Of a stretch of DNA of 63,566 nt, positions 26,792-35,030 are shown in pieces. The notes under the pieces were generated by a model that saw only the letters and a list, made by a program, of their open reading frames with translations, was not told where the DNA came from and ran no database searches. Made by a program: the position numbers and the translations under genes. Each line of letters opens with the position of its first letter. Position 1 is the first letter of the stretch. Source of the stretch: Aquimarina agarilytica ZC1 (GTDB lineage Bacteria > Bacteroidota > Bacteroidia > Flavobacteriales > Flavobacteriaceae); assembly GCF_000255455.1 (NCBI RefSeq), contig NZ_JH621253.1:1-63566 (forward strand). The letters are read 5' to 3'.

Positions 26792-27553
26792 ATGAAAAAA
26801 AAATGTATTCATTCTTCATTTGAAAATCAAAGCCAACTATTAGAAAAAACAGTAGCTGATTTTGATACTATTGGGAGCGTTTTTGGGAATCAAAATAGAA
26901 ACACAATAAGAGTAGTTTCTTTTGGAGATTTATCACTTAACATAAAATCATTTAAAGCTCCCGGTTTAATTAAAAAGATTATTTACGGGAATTTTAGAAA
27001 AACGAAAGCTGAACGTTCTTATAATTATGCAAATAATTTATTGGATAAAAATATAGGAACACCAAAACCTATTGCATATTTCGAAAATTTTGACACTTTA
27101 GGTCTAACTACAAGTTTTTATATAAGTGAACATCTTGAGGTAGATCTAACCTTTCGAGAATTGGTTGAGCAACCTAATTTTCCTGATCATGAACTAATAT
27201 TGCGACAATTCGTAAGGTTTACTCATAAATTACATGAGGCTGAAATTTTGTTTAAAGATCATTCCCCTGGAAATACATTAATCAAAAAAGAACAAAATCA
27301 ATATTATTTTTATTTGGTAGATTTAAACAGAATGGATTTTAAATCGCTTTCTTTTAAAGAACGTATGGGGAATTTTTCACGCTTGACACCCAAAAAAGAA
27401 ATGATTGCTGTAATGAGTGATGAGTATGCGCAAATTACAGGTATGGATTATGAACTTGTATTTATGGAAATGTGGAAGCAAACTTCAAAATTTCAAGAGA
27501 AATTTTTTAGAAAAAGAAGGTTGAAAAAAAAGTTGTTTTTTTGGAGGAAATAA
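26792..27553 (+). CDS. Lipopolysaccharide kinase (Kdo/WaaP, InaA) family protein
   Basis: The 253 residues carry a compact protein-kinase-like fold: 'DLSLNIKSFKAPGLIKKIIYGNFRKTKAERSYNYA' (ATP-site Lys and helix), the catalytic loop 'LFKDHSPGNTLI' (D in place of the usual HxDxxxxN pattern) and the DFG-like 'YLVDLNRMDF'. Family members phosphorylate Kdo or heptose in the LPS inner core on the cytoplasmic side. The following GT2 and GT9 genes fit an LPS-core or lipooligosaccharide locus. The basic, aromatic tail ('RKRRLKKKLFFWRK') probably contacts the membrane. Kinase fold is confident; the sugar acceptor is inferred. Confidence 0.82.
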   Translation: MKKKCIHSSFENQSQLLEKTVADFDTIGSVFGNQNRNTIRVVSFGDLSLNIKSFKAPGLIKKIIYGNFRKTKAERSYNYANNLLDKNIGTPKPIAYFENFDTLGLTTSFYISEHLEVDLTFRELVEQPNFPDHELILRQFVRFTHKLHEAEILFKDHSPGNTLIKKEQNQYYFYLVDLNRMDFKSLSFKERMGNFSRLTPKKEMIAVMSDEYAQITGMDYELVFMEMWKQTSKFQEKFFRKRRLKKKLFFWRK

Positions 27554-27609
27554 TGAAGAAATATGGTGTTTTCTGTAAAAGTGAGTGCATTTACTATATA
27601 ATTTAGACT

Positions 27610-28437
27610 ATGAATATTATTTTACCAGAAATATCTGTGGTAATCAGTACATATAATTCTCCCAAATGGTTAGAGAAAGTTTTAATCAGTTATCAATACC
27701 AAGATTTTAAAAAATTTGAAATTGTAATTGCCGACGATGGTTCTACAAATGAAACTAAAAAACTAATTACTAAGATTGGAGCTACTGTTGATTTCAAAAT
27801 TACGCATGTTTGGCATGAGGATTTAGGTTTTAGAAAAACAGAAATTTTGAATAAAGCAATTTTAAAATGTAAAGCCGATTATTTATTATTTACAGATGGA
27901 GATTGTTTAGCCCGGAAAGACTTTTTAGAAACTCACATGATCCATAGAAAAAAAGGTTTTTTTCTTTCTGGGGGGTATTTAAAATTACCAATGTCTACGT
28001 CCGAATCAATAACTTTTGATGATATAAAGCAACAAAATTGTTTTAATGTAAATTGGTTATCAACTAAAGGTTTGCCTTCTTCATTTAAAAATAATAAAAT
28101 TACGGCATCAAAAAGTAAAGCTAAATTATTAAATAGACTAACACCAACTAAAGCTACATGGAATGGTCATAATGCTTCGGGGTGGAAAAAAGATATTTTA
28201 GCAGTAAATGGTTTTGATGAACGTATGCAGTATGGAGGTGAAGATCGAGAAATGGGAGAACGTTTATTTAATTTAGGAATAAAAGCTAAACAAATAAGAT
28301 ATAGCGCTATTTGTGTTCATTTAGATCATAAAAGAGGCTATGTAACTCCTGAAATGATAGAAAAAAATAATAAAATAAGAAAGAATACAAAAAAAGATAA
28401 AATAACGAGAACTCCCTTTGGAATTGAAAAGTTATAG
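27610..28437 (+). CDS. Glycosyltransferase family 2 protein
   Basis: A 275-residue GT-A enzyme: nucleotide-sugar-binding start 'ISVVISTYNSPKWLEKVLISY', 'IVIADDGSTNETKKLI', the metal-binding DxD-like 'LLFTDGDCLARKDF', and the acceptor-side 'NGFDERMQYGGEDREMGERLFNLG' typical of the GT2/GalT-C group. It should transfer a sugar from a nucleotide donor, probably to LPS core, given the Kdo-kinase-like gene 56 nt upstream and the GT9 gene converging from the right. Its last 6 nt overlap the end of the GT9 gene. Confidence 0.9.
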   Translation: MNIILPEISVVISTYNSPKWLEKVLISYQYQDFKKFEIVIADDGSTNETKKLITKIGATVDFKITHVWHEDLGFRKTEILNKAILKCKADYLLFTDGDCLARKDFLETHMIHRKKGFFLSGGYLKLPMSTSESITFDDIKQQNCFNVNWLSTKGLPSSFKNNKITASKSKAKLLNRLTPTKATWNGHNASGWKKDILAVNGFDERMQYGGEDREMGERLFNLGIKAKQIRYSAICVHLDHKRGYVTPEMIEKNNKIRKNTKKDKITRTPFGIEKL

Positions 28438-29499
28438 TGCTACGTTTTCTAAATAAGTATTTAAATGAGGCAAAATTAATTCGGGAGTAAATTCTTCATA
28501 CAATTCATAAGCAGTTTTTTTTAATTGTGAGCTAGATTTGTTGAGGTATAGCTCCGGTTTAAACTCATTTAAATGAATAGATTTGTGCTTTTTACCATCT
28601 TCAAATAAATTCCAACCATGTTGTAAAATCCATGGTGAAAAAATTGTGAATGTAGGTTTATCTAATGCTTTGGCCATATTTACGGCTCCTCCCTCGTTTC
28701 CTACTAATAAATTACAATGATGTAAAATAGCTAAAAATTCTCGAAGGCTTTTTCCAAACACATCAAACCTAGTTTTAGCTTGTGTTTTGGACTCTGTTAA
28801 ATCATAAATTGTTTTAGCATCTTCTTTTTGGGGAGGTATATAATTATACAATACCGTGCTTTCCGTTTTTTTGGTGAGGGTGTCTATTACTTTTGCCATG
28901 TATTTAGGAGGTAATGTTTTTCGTTTTTCACTACCTAAAACACTAATCATAACCAAAGGCTTATCTAGGTTAATACCTTCATTTTCTAGATATAATTTAG
29001 CATTTTCAATTTCTGTTGGCGTTAAATATATTTTTGGAGCAATGATATTATTTTCAATTTCATTTTCAGAAAAAATTAAGCGCAATCGATTTTCTATAGC
29101 TAACCCGGCATTAGTTTTTACTTTTAATTGAGGTTGAATGTGCTCGTTATAAATAAATGAAGTATACCATTTTTTATATGAAGTTTTTCGTTGGGCTTTA
29201 GAAAAAAGACTAATTAAATTACTTTCTATTTTTCCATAAACATCAATAACCCAATCATAGTTTTCATTTTTTATAGTTTTTAAAAATGAATAGAATGAAG
29301 ATTTATTTTGTTGATACTCTTTCTTAAATTCAATAATACGATCAATAGTTGGGTTTTGGTCAACCACAGCAATTGTATTTGTATTTACTAAATAATGGAT
29401 TTGTGCTTTAGGGTATCTTTTTTTTAAACCATCACAAATTATAGTACTGGTAAGGACATCACCTATCATTTTTTGTTGAATCACTAAAATCTTTTTCAT
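28432..29499 (-). CDS. Glycosyltransferase family 9 (heptosyltransferase-like) protein
   Basis: The 355-residue GT-B enzyme starts 'MKKILVIQQKMIGDVLTSTIICDGLKKRYP', the GT9 N-terminal signature with the catalytic Asp of 'GDVL', and ends with the ADP-heptose-type donor domain ('VMISVLGSEKRKTLPPKYMAKVID', 'FGKSLREFLAILHHCNLLVGNEGGAVNMAKALDKPTFTIF'). Family members add heptose to LPS inner core. It is convergent with, and overlaps by 6 nt, the GT2 gene, and is divergent from the XRE regulator across a region that contains a perfect palindrome. Confidence 0.9.
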   Translation of the reverse strand: MKKILVIQQKMIGDVLTSTIICDGLKKRYPKAQIHYLVNTNTIAVVDQNPTIDRIIEFKKEYQQNKSSFYSFLKTIKNENYDWVIDVYGKIESNLISLFSKAQRKTSYKKWYTSFIYNEHIQPQLKVKTNAGLAIENRLRLIFSENEIENNIIAPKIYLTPTEIENAKLYLENEGINLDKPLVMISVLGSEKRKTLPPKYMAKVIDTLTKKTESTVLYNYIPPQKEDAKTIYDLTESKTQAKTRFDVFGKSLREFLAILHHCNLLVGNEGGAVNMAKALDKPTFTIFSPWILQHGWNLFEDGKKHKSIHLNEFKPELYLNKSSSQLKKTAYELYEEFTPELILPHLNTYLENVAL

Positions 29500-29571
29500 C
29501 CCTCTTATACTTATAATATTTTTCGAAAATATTGTTTTTTGAGAAGGAATACTATTTTTAATTAAAAATTC

Positions 29572-29589
29572 GATGATGTATACATCATC
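29572..29589. promoter_or_regulatory. Perfect 18-bp palindrome, candidate operator
   Basis: GATGATGTATACATCATC is a perfect dyad in the divergent space between the GT9 gene (start 29499) and the XRE-family regulator. The position suits autoregulation by that regulator or control of GT9 (inference). Confidence 0.55.
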
Positions 29590-29754
29590 TCAATAAACAG
29601 GTCTAATTATGGAGGTTTTATATGGAAGAATAGCAATTTTTATTACTTTGCATTTAAAAGTTAAACCTATAAAATATGATGCATACGCAAAGTGATAGGC
29701 TTTGTGCTTGTACATAGTTATACCTGTAAGATTTTAGTTATAAAAAAAAGAACA

Positions 29755-30300
29755 TTGAACAAGTTACTTAAATACCGTGAAGAATTAAATTTAACACAAC
29801 AGCAATTATCGGATAAAGCGAATATATCCGTTAGGACAATTCAGCGTATAGAAGCAGGGCAACAGTTAAAAGGACATACTTTAAATGCCTTATCCGAAGC
29901 TTTGAATGTTGATAAGAATAAACTTTTGGGTATTGAAGAAGCATCAGAACCGACACAAAATAATTTGTTACAGCTTAAATTAATAAACCTTTCTTCTTTA
30001 CTAGTATTGATTGTTCCTTTGGGGAGTATTCTTTTTCCTTTAATAATTATGTATTGGAAAAAAGAAGTTAATAAAATAACAAAACAAATTGTTTCCATTC
30101 AAATTATATGGACGCTTGCTTTTCCTACAATTGTATTACTTGTTGTTTTTTTAGGAAATATAATTCAGATAAATAGGCAAATAGTTCCATTGAGTATGTT
30201 GTTGATGTTAATGATTAATGTGTACATAATTCTTAAAAATACCGCTTCTTTAGATAAAAAAGGTGAATTGTCTATTTTTCTTAATTTCAGTATATTATAA
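29755..30300 (+). CDS. XRE-type helix-turn-helix protein with C-terminal transmembrane segments
   Basis: About 181 residues from a TTG start: an HTH_XRE domain first ('LLKYREELNLTQQQLSDKANISVRTIQRIEAGQQLKGHTLNALSEALNVD'), then a linker and three hydrophobic segments ('LSSLLVLIVPLGSILFPLIIMYW', 'IIWTLAFPTIVLLVVFLGNII', 'IVPLSMLLMLMINVYIIL'). This is a membrane-tethered one-component regulator, as seen in other Bacteroidetes. No ATG gives a good N-terminus; GTG at 29692 would add 21 residues unlike the family. It probably recognises the nearby palindrome at 29572-29589 or the dyad at 30361-30378 (inference). Confidence 0.78.
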   Translation: MNKLLKYREELNLTQQQLSDKANISVRTIQRIEAGQQLKGHTLNALSEALNVDKNKLLGIEEASEPTQNNLLQLKLINLSSLLVLIVPLGSILFPLIIMYWKKEVNKITKQIVSIQIIWTLAFPTIVLLVVFLGNIIQINRQIVPLSMLLMLMINVYIILKNTASLDKKGELSIFLNFSIL

Positions 30301-30360
30301 GCGTGTCGTGAGATTGTCATGTTATTGTCGGCTATATTTTTAGTCTTTTTTAATGGATAG

Positions 30361-30378
30361 CGAGTACTATTGTACTCG
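30361..30378 (+). promoter_or_regulatory. Dyad CGAGTAC-N4-GTACTCG in the leader of the serine hydrolase gene
   Basis: Seven-base arms separated by TATT, 19 nt before the ATG at 30398. It can form a compact RNA hairpin or serve as an operator for a dimeric repressor. No T-run follows, so it is not a terminator. Confidence 0.5.
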
Positions 30379-30397
30379 AACAAAAATCTGTTATACA

Positions 30398-31843
30398 ATG
30401 AAAACGTACTTACTTAAAACACTTTTATTTTTTTGCATTTTACCATTGATGTCTCAAAGTAAAGAACATCAAGAAATGATAAAATATTTACAAGAAAATA
30501 ATATTCCTGTATTAGGAATAATAGAGAATGCTGAATTAAAAAAAATAGAAGTTTTTGGTAAGCTTTCTGCCAATAAAAAAGCGCCTTATAATACCATTTT
30601 TAATGTTGCTTCTATAACAAAACCAGTTACAGCTTTGGTTGCATTAAAATTAGTAAGCCAAGGTAAATGGGGTTTGGATGAACCTTTATGCAAATATTGG
30701 ATTGATTCGGATGTGAAAAATGACCCCAATGCAAAACTGCTAACTACGCGTCATGTATTAAGTCATCAAACGGGTTTTCCAAACTGGCGAAATGGAAAAT
30801 TGAATTTTGAATTTGTACCAGGAACAAAATATGTATATTCCGGAGAAGGTTTTGAATATTTAAGAAAGGCATTGGAAAGCAAGTTTAAAAAGTCGCTAAA
30901 TGATTTAGCTACTCAACTTATTTTTGATCCTTTACAAATGACAGATACACAGTACATTTGGAACGAAAAAATAGATAGTTCTAGAGTTGCTTTAGGTTAT
31001 GCGGCAGACGGAACAACTTATCCGGTATTTAAACGGAAAATACCCAACGGAGCAGATGACATGCTAACAACTATAAAAGATTATGGTACTTTTTTAATAA
31101 GTGTAATGAATGGCGAAGGTCTGTCTGATGAAGTTGTAAAAGAAATGCATTCAAATCAAGTAGCTTCAACAAATGGGAAATATTTTGGATTGGGTTTTGA
31201 AAAATATCTTTTTAAAGATGGGAATTATGCTTTAGCACATGGTGGCTCAGATAATGGTGTTAAAGCATTAACATTTATGTTTCCTAAAACCAAACAAGGC
31301 TTTTTAGTATTCACTAATTCAGACAATGGAACTAAAATATTTGAAAAAGTATTAACAAAGTATTTAGGTATTTATGGAGAAGAAATTATTGAAACAGAAA
31401 TTGGGAAAAAGAAAGTTAGGAGTACTATAAACGTATTGAAAAGAGAAGCTGTACAGAAAATTGAAAATAAAGAACTATATAATGAAATACTTAAAATGGA
31501 TAGTATTTTTTTTGAAGCCTATAATAATTGTGATTTAAAAAAACAGGATGCATTATATGCCGATGATATTGAGTTTTTTCATGATAAAGGAGGTTTTATG
31601 AATTCTAAAAAAGATATTATAGAAGCGACTAAAAGAAATATTTGCGGCAAAGTAACTAGAACCTTGTTGAAAGAACAGCTAGAAATATACCCGATTAAAG
31701 ATTATGGGGCTATACAAATAGGTTATCACAAATTTTATAATAATCAAGAACCTAAAGAAGAGTCAATTACAGTAAAATTTATAGTGGTGTGGAAGAATGA
31801 TAATGGAAACTGGAAGCTTAAAAAAGTGATAAGTTTACATTGA
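30398..31843 (+). CDS. Serine hydrolase (beta-lactamase/PBP4-like) with C-terminal DUF4440/NTF2-like domain
   Basis: The 481 residues have a signal peptide (MKTYLLKTLLFFCILPLMSQS), then a class C beta-lactamase-like esterase/peptidase domain with the SxxK motif S72-I-T-K75, a Tyr motif 'YSGEG' and the third motif H281-G-G. Residues ~355-481 fit a DUF4440/SnoaL-like NTF2 fold ('MDSIFFEAYNNCDLKKQDALYADDIEFFHDKGG'). Such proteins are periplasmic hydrolases of amide or ester bonds; true beta-lactamase activity should not be assumed. An ATG at 30353 is in frame, but its first 15 residues are encoded by the dyad leader and precede the signal peptide. Confidence 0.85.
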   Translation: MKTYLLKTLLFFCILPLMSQSKEHQEMIKYLQENNIPVLGIIENAELKKIEVFGKLSANKKAPYNTIFNVASITKPVTALVALKLVSQGKWGLDEPLCKYWIDSDVKNDPNAKLLTTRHVLSHQTGFPNWRNGKLNFEFVPGTKYVYSGEGFEYLRKALESKFKKSLNDLATQLIFDPLQMTDTQYIWNEKIDSSRVALGYAADGTTYPVFKRKIPNGADDMLTTIKDYGTFLISVMNGEGLSDEVVKEMHSNQVASTNGKYFGLGFEKYLFKDGNYALAHGGSDNGVKALTFMFPKTKQGFLVFTNSDNGTKIFEKVLTKYLGIYGEEIIETEIGKKKVRSTINVLKREAVQKIENKELYNEILKMDSIFFEAYNNCDLKKQDALYADDIEFFHDKGGFMNSKKDIIEATKRNICGKVTRTLLKEQLEIYPIKDYGAIQIGYHKFYNNQEPKEESITVKFIVVWKNDNGNWKLKKVISLH

Positions 31844-31912
31844 TGTTATTTAAATATTTCTTAGCATGAAAAATATATAAAAAGCTTAAATTGGTTCAAA
31901 TTAATAGTAAAT

Positions 31913-32890
31913 ATGAGTGTTAAAGTTTATAAATGGGGAATTATAGGATGTGGTAACGTTACTGAAGTAAAAAGTGGTCCAGCATATCAAAAAGTAGAAG
32001 GCTTTGAATTGAAAGCTGTGATGCGTCGTGATATTGAAAAAGCTGAAGATTATGCAAATCGGCATGGAGTTTCGAAATTTTATGGAAATGCAGATGACTT
32101 AATTAATGACCCGGAGATTAATGCTATATATATTGCAACACCACCAGATAGTCACTTGCACTACGCACTCAAAGTAGCAAAAGCAGGTAAAGTATGTTGT
32201 ATTGAAAAGCCTATGGCACCTAGTTACAAGGAATGTGAGCAGATAGTAAGAGTGTTTAAAGAGAAGGAATTACCATTATTTGTTGCTTATTATCGTAGGA
32301 GTTTACCTCGTTTTGAAAAAATTAAAGCATTATTGGATGCCAGTGCCATAGGATCTGTTAGACATATAAATTGGCATTATTCTAGAGGACCAAAACCAAT
32401 TGACTTGTTAGAAGCCTATGATTGGCGAACCGATGTTAAAATTGCCTATGGAGGCTATTTTGATGATTTAGCTAGTCATGGCTTGGATTTATTTATCTAT
32501 TTGCTAGGGAATATTACTGAAGCTAAAGGCTTAGCTGTTAATCAGCAAGATTTATATAGCTCTAAAGATGCTATTGTTGGAAGTTGGTTACATCATTCGG
32601 GAATTACGGGTAGCGGAAGTTGGAATTTTGGAACAGAAAGCGTTGAAGATAAAGTTGAAATTTATGGATCAAATGGAAAAATAACATTTTCTGTTTTTAA
32701 AGGAGCTCCTATTGTTTTAAAAAATGATACCCTTGAAAAAAGTTTTGATATAGCGCATCCAGAAAATATTCAATTATATCATGTTGAAAATATGAAAAAG
32801 CAATTATTTTCTGAAATTCCACACCCTTCAACGGGCGAAACTGGAGCACATACCTCGTGGGTAATGGATAAAATATTAGATAAAAATTAA
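31913..32890 (+). CDS. Gfo/Idh/MocA family oxidoreductase
   Basis: The 325 residues show an N-terminal Rossmann NAD(P)-binding fold ('WGIIGCGNVTEVKSGPAYQKVEGFEL'), the family motif 'CIEKPMAPS' with the conserved EKP, and a C-terminal alpha/beta domain with 'AYGGYFDDLASHGLDLFIYLLG', where the Asp-x3-His probably helps catalysis. It probably oxidises or reduces a sugar or inositol derivative; the substrate cannot be deduced. It converges with the histidine kinase gene with only 3 nt between the stops. Confidence 0.9.
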   Translation: MSVKVYKWGIIGCGNVTEVKSGPAYQKVEGFELKAVMRRDIEKAEDYANRHGVSKFYGNADDLINDPEINAIYIATPPDSHLHYALKVAKAGKVCCIEKPMAPSYKECEQIVRVFKEKELPLFVAYYRRSLPRFEKIKALLDASAIGSVRHINWHYSRGPKPIDLLEAYDWRTDVKIAYGGYFDDLASHGLDLFIYLLGNITEAKGLAVNQQDLYSSKDAIVGSWLHHSGITGSGSWNFGTESVEDKVEIYGSNGKITFSVFKGAPIVLKNDTLEKSFDIAHPENIQLYHVENMKKQLFSEIPHPSTGETGAHTSWVMDKILDKN

Positions 32891-32893
32891 GGG

Positions 32894-34852
32894 TTACACA
32901 CTATCAATAGCTACGTCAATTGCATCTTTTTTTATTTCAATTTTGAATAATGTTCCTCTTTTGGGATGAGAATCAATAATGATTGATCCCGATAGTTGAT
33001 CTATTCTGTTTTTAATATTGGTAATACCAATACCTTTATTATTTTTTAAAGAGTCCATGGAAAAACCTTTTCCATCATCCTCATAAGTAAGGTGAATAGT
33101 ATCTAAAATACATTCTATTCTAATATCTATATGCTTTGCTTTAGCATGCTTTAAGGTATTTGTGATTAATTCTTGTTGTATGATAAAGATTTCATTTTGA
33201 ATGGAAACATCTATTTGATTAATAATTTCTTCTTCCGAGGCTTCAAAGTTGATTTTTAGATCGGTAGCTTCATCAATATTTTTTACATATTCTTTTAAGA
33301 TTTCTATATAATCATTATGTCTATTTTTTTTAGGAATGGTGTTGTGAGACATTTCTCGAACTTTTTGATAAGTCCGATCCATATGATTTTGAATCTTTTT
33401 TATTTCAGAAGTTTTAATTTCCCCTATTAGTAATTTTATAGTAGCTATATCATTCCCAATAGAATCGTGAAGTCCCTGTGCTAATTTTTTACGTTCTCTA
33501 TCTTGTCCTTCGATAGTAGCTTTTATTAATTTTAATTCCTGTTCTTTCATTAAGGAATTAATTTGTTCATTGGATACTTGTTTTAAAGTTTCATTAAGTT
33601 TTTTTTGCGTTTTTAGTTTTTTATAATACCCTAACGCAAGGAGTAATATAAAAGCAAACAGAATTGTTGAAGCTATTAAAATTAAGTTTTTAATATAGAT
33701 TTGCTTTTCTTTATCCTTTTTTAATTGATCATTTTCTTGTTCTTTTTGAAGCGTTTCAAACTTAATTTCCAATTCGTTAATTTCTTGTGCTTTTTGAATT
33801 TTATTAATTGAATCTTGAATTATTAGAAATTCTTCGGTGTAACCTAATGCTTGTTTGTAATCATCTTTATTAAGAGCATTTTCTTTTAATTTATCATAGC
33901 AAAACAACAATTCGATTAAGTTACCTTCTTGTTTTCTTTCCTTTACCAAGGGGAGGAGCATAGCTTCTACTTGATCGAATTTTTTTCTAGCTAAGTACTC
34001 ATTGATTAGTTCTTTTTTTGCTTGATTTTTAAGGTGAGATATTTCCATTGCTTCCCCTCTTTTAATAATTTTTTTAAGTTGAGGAATTATTTCATTTTTC
34101 CGACCTGTATATTTTAAATTTTTAGTCATGTAAAAACTTACTGCTAAATCATAGTAGGGGTTTTCATTAACTTCAAGAGCTTGATTGTAATACTTATTTG
34201 ATTTTTTGTAATCCTTTAAATCATGATAAATGCGGCCAAGTGACATCATTGATCCTACTGCAACGTCAATATCAATACTATGAATTATTTTTTGAAATAA
34301 ATTAATGGCTGTATTAAACTTCTTTTCATAGGAATATATATCTCCTAGGTATAATATAAATCGATCATGTTCTTCAATAAAATTCCATTTACCAGCCTTC
34401 TCTTGTCCTTCAATAGCTACTTTTTTAGCTTTTTTGAATAAGCCTTTACTTAAAAATGTACTGGCTAAGCTCATGTTTCCCATTAGGGTTCGCATTCTCA
34501 TTATTGAGTCATTTGAGAATGTAGTATAGCTTAAAGTTTTTTTGGAATAAAATAAAGCGGAATCAGTATCTCTTTTTAGTTCTAAAAAATAGCATGAAAT
34601 TAAATGATCCAGTCTAGATTTACTGGCATCGGTTTTGAGTCTTTTTAAAAGTTGATGCGATAACTTATAAGCAGCTTCTTTGTCATTTTCTAAATAGAAT
34701 AAATTTTCCGCATCATTCAAAGATTTTCGTTCCTTGCTTTCAAGCAATTTTAATTCTAATAGTTCATTTTTAGAAAGCAGTTGTTGAGGAAAAATAGTAT
34801 GCACATAAAAAATGAAAAAAAGAAAATAGAAGGTTTTTAAAGTCGCTCCCAT
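32894..34852 (-). CDS. TPR-containing sensor histidine kinase (HisKA_3 type)
   Basis: The 652 residues have a signal peptide ending near 'IFPQQ', a long periplasmic TPR array (about 45-370), a coiled coil, one transmembrane helix (about 388-408, 'LILIASTILFAFILLLALGYY'), a HisKA_3 dimerisation domain with phospho-acceptor H462 in 'LAQGLHDSIGNDI', and a HATPase domain ('QQELITNTLKHAKA' N-box, 'YEDDGKGF', 'KGIGITNIKNRI'). It should autophosphorylate and pass phosphate to a LuxR-type response regulator, but none is adjacent. It is followed upstream by a TPR/HTH regulator on the same strand, so the two may be one sensing unit (inference). Confidence 0.9.
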   Translation of the reverse strand: MGATLKTFYFLFFIFYVHTIFPQQLLSKNELLELKLLESKERKSLNDAENLFYLENDKEAAYKLSHQLLKRLKTDASKSRLDHLISCYFLELKRDTDSALFYSKKTLSYTTFSNDSIMRMRTLMGNMSLASTFLSKGLFKKAKKVAIEGQEKAGKWNFIEEHDRFILYLGDIYSYEKKFNTAINLFQKIIHSIDIDVAVGSMMSLGRIYHDLKDYKKSNKYYNQALEVNENPYYDLAVSFYMTKNLKYTGRKNEIIPQLKKIIKRGEAMEISHLKNQAKKELINEYLARKKFDQVEAMLLPLVKERKQEGNLIELLFCYDKLKENALNKDDYKQALGYTEEFLIIQDSINKIQKAQEINELEIKFETLQKEQENDQLKKDKEKQIYIKNLILIASTILFAFILLLALGYYKKLKTQKKLNETLKQVSNEQINSLMKEQELKLIKATIEGQDRERKKLAQGLHDSIGNDIATIKLLIGEIKTSEIKKIQNHMDRTYQKVREMSHNTIPKKNRHNDYIEILKEYVKNIDEATDLKINFEASEEEIINQIDVSIQNEIFIIQQELITNTLKHAKAKHIDIRIECILDTIHLTYEDDGKGFSMDSLKNNKGIGITNIKNRIDQLSGSIIIDSHPKRGTLFKIEIKKDAIDVAIDSV

Positions 34853-35030
34853 ATATTAATTGATAAATAAGTGTGTGTTTGTTAGAGCTAAGATAATTTT
34901 ACATTGTTAAAATCAAGAAATAAAAACAATAACTTTATAGAAGTTTTATGAAATTAAAATAGTTCTAACCTGATTTTAGACTAAAAACTCAAGGTTTTTG
35001 TTTAAAAAAAGTAAACACAAGAACTATGAG

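Noticed and set aside
26628..26819. Minus-strand ORF of 63 residues
   Set aside because: It lies in an AT-rich gap and overlaps the start of the Kdo-kinase-like gene; the translation is low-complexity Ile/Phe/Tyr/Ser without a family.
30398..31843. Antibiotic-resistance beta-lactamase
   Set aside because: The SxxK and HGG motifs define a broad serine hydrolase family; the context and DUF4440 fusion do not suggest a class C beta-lactamase.
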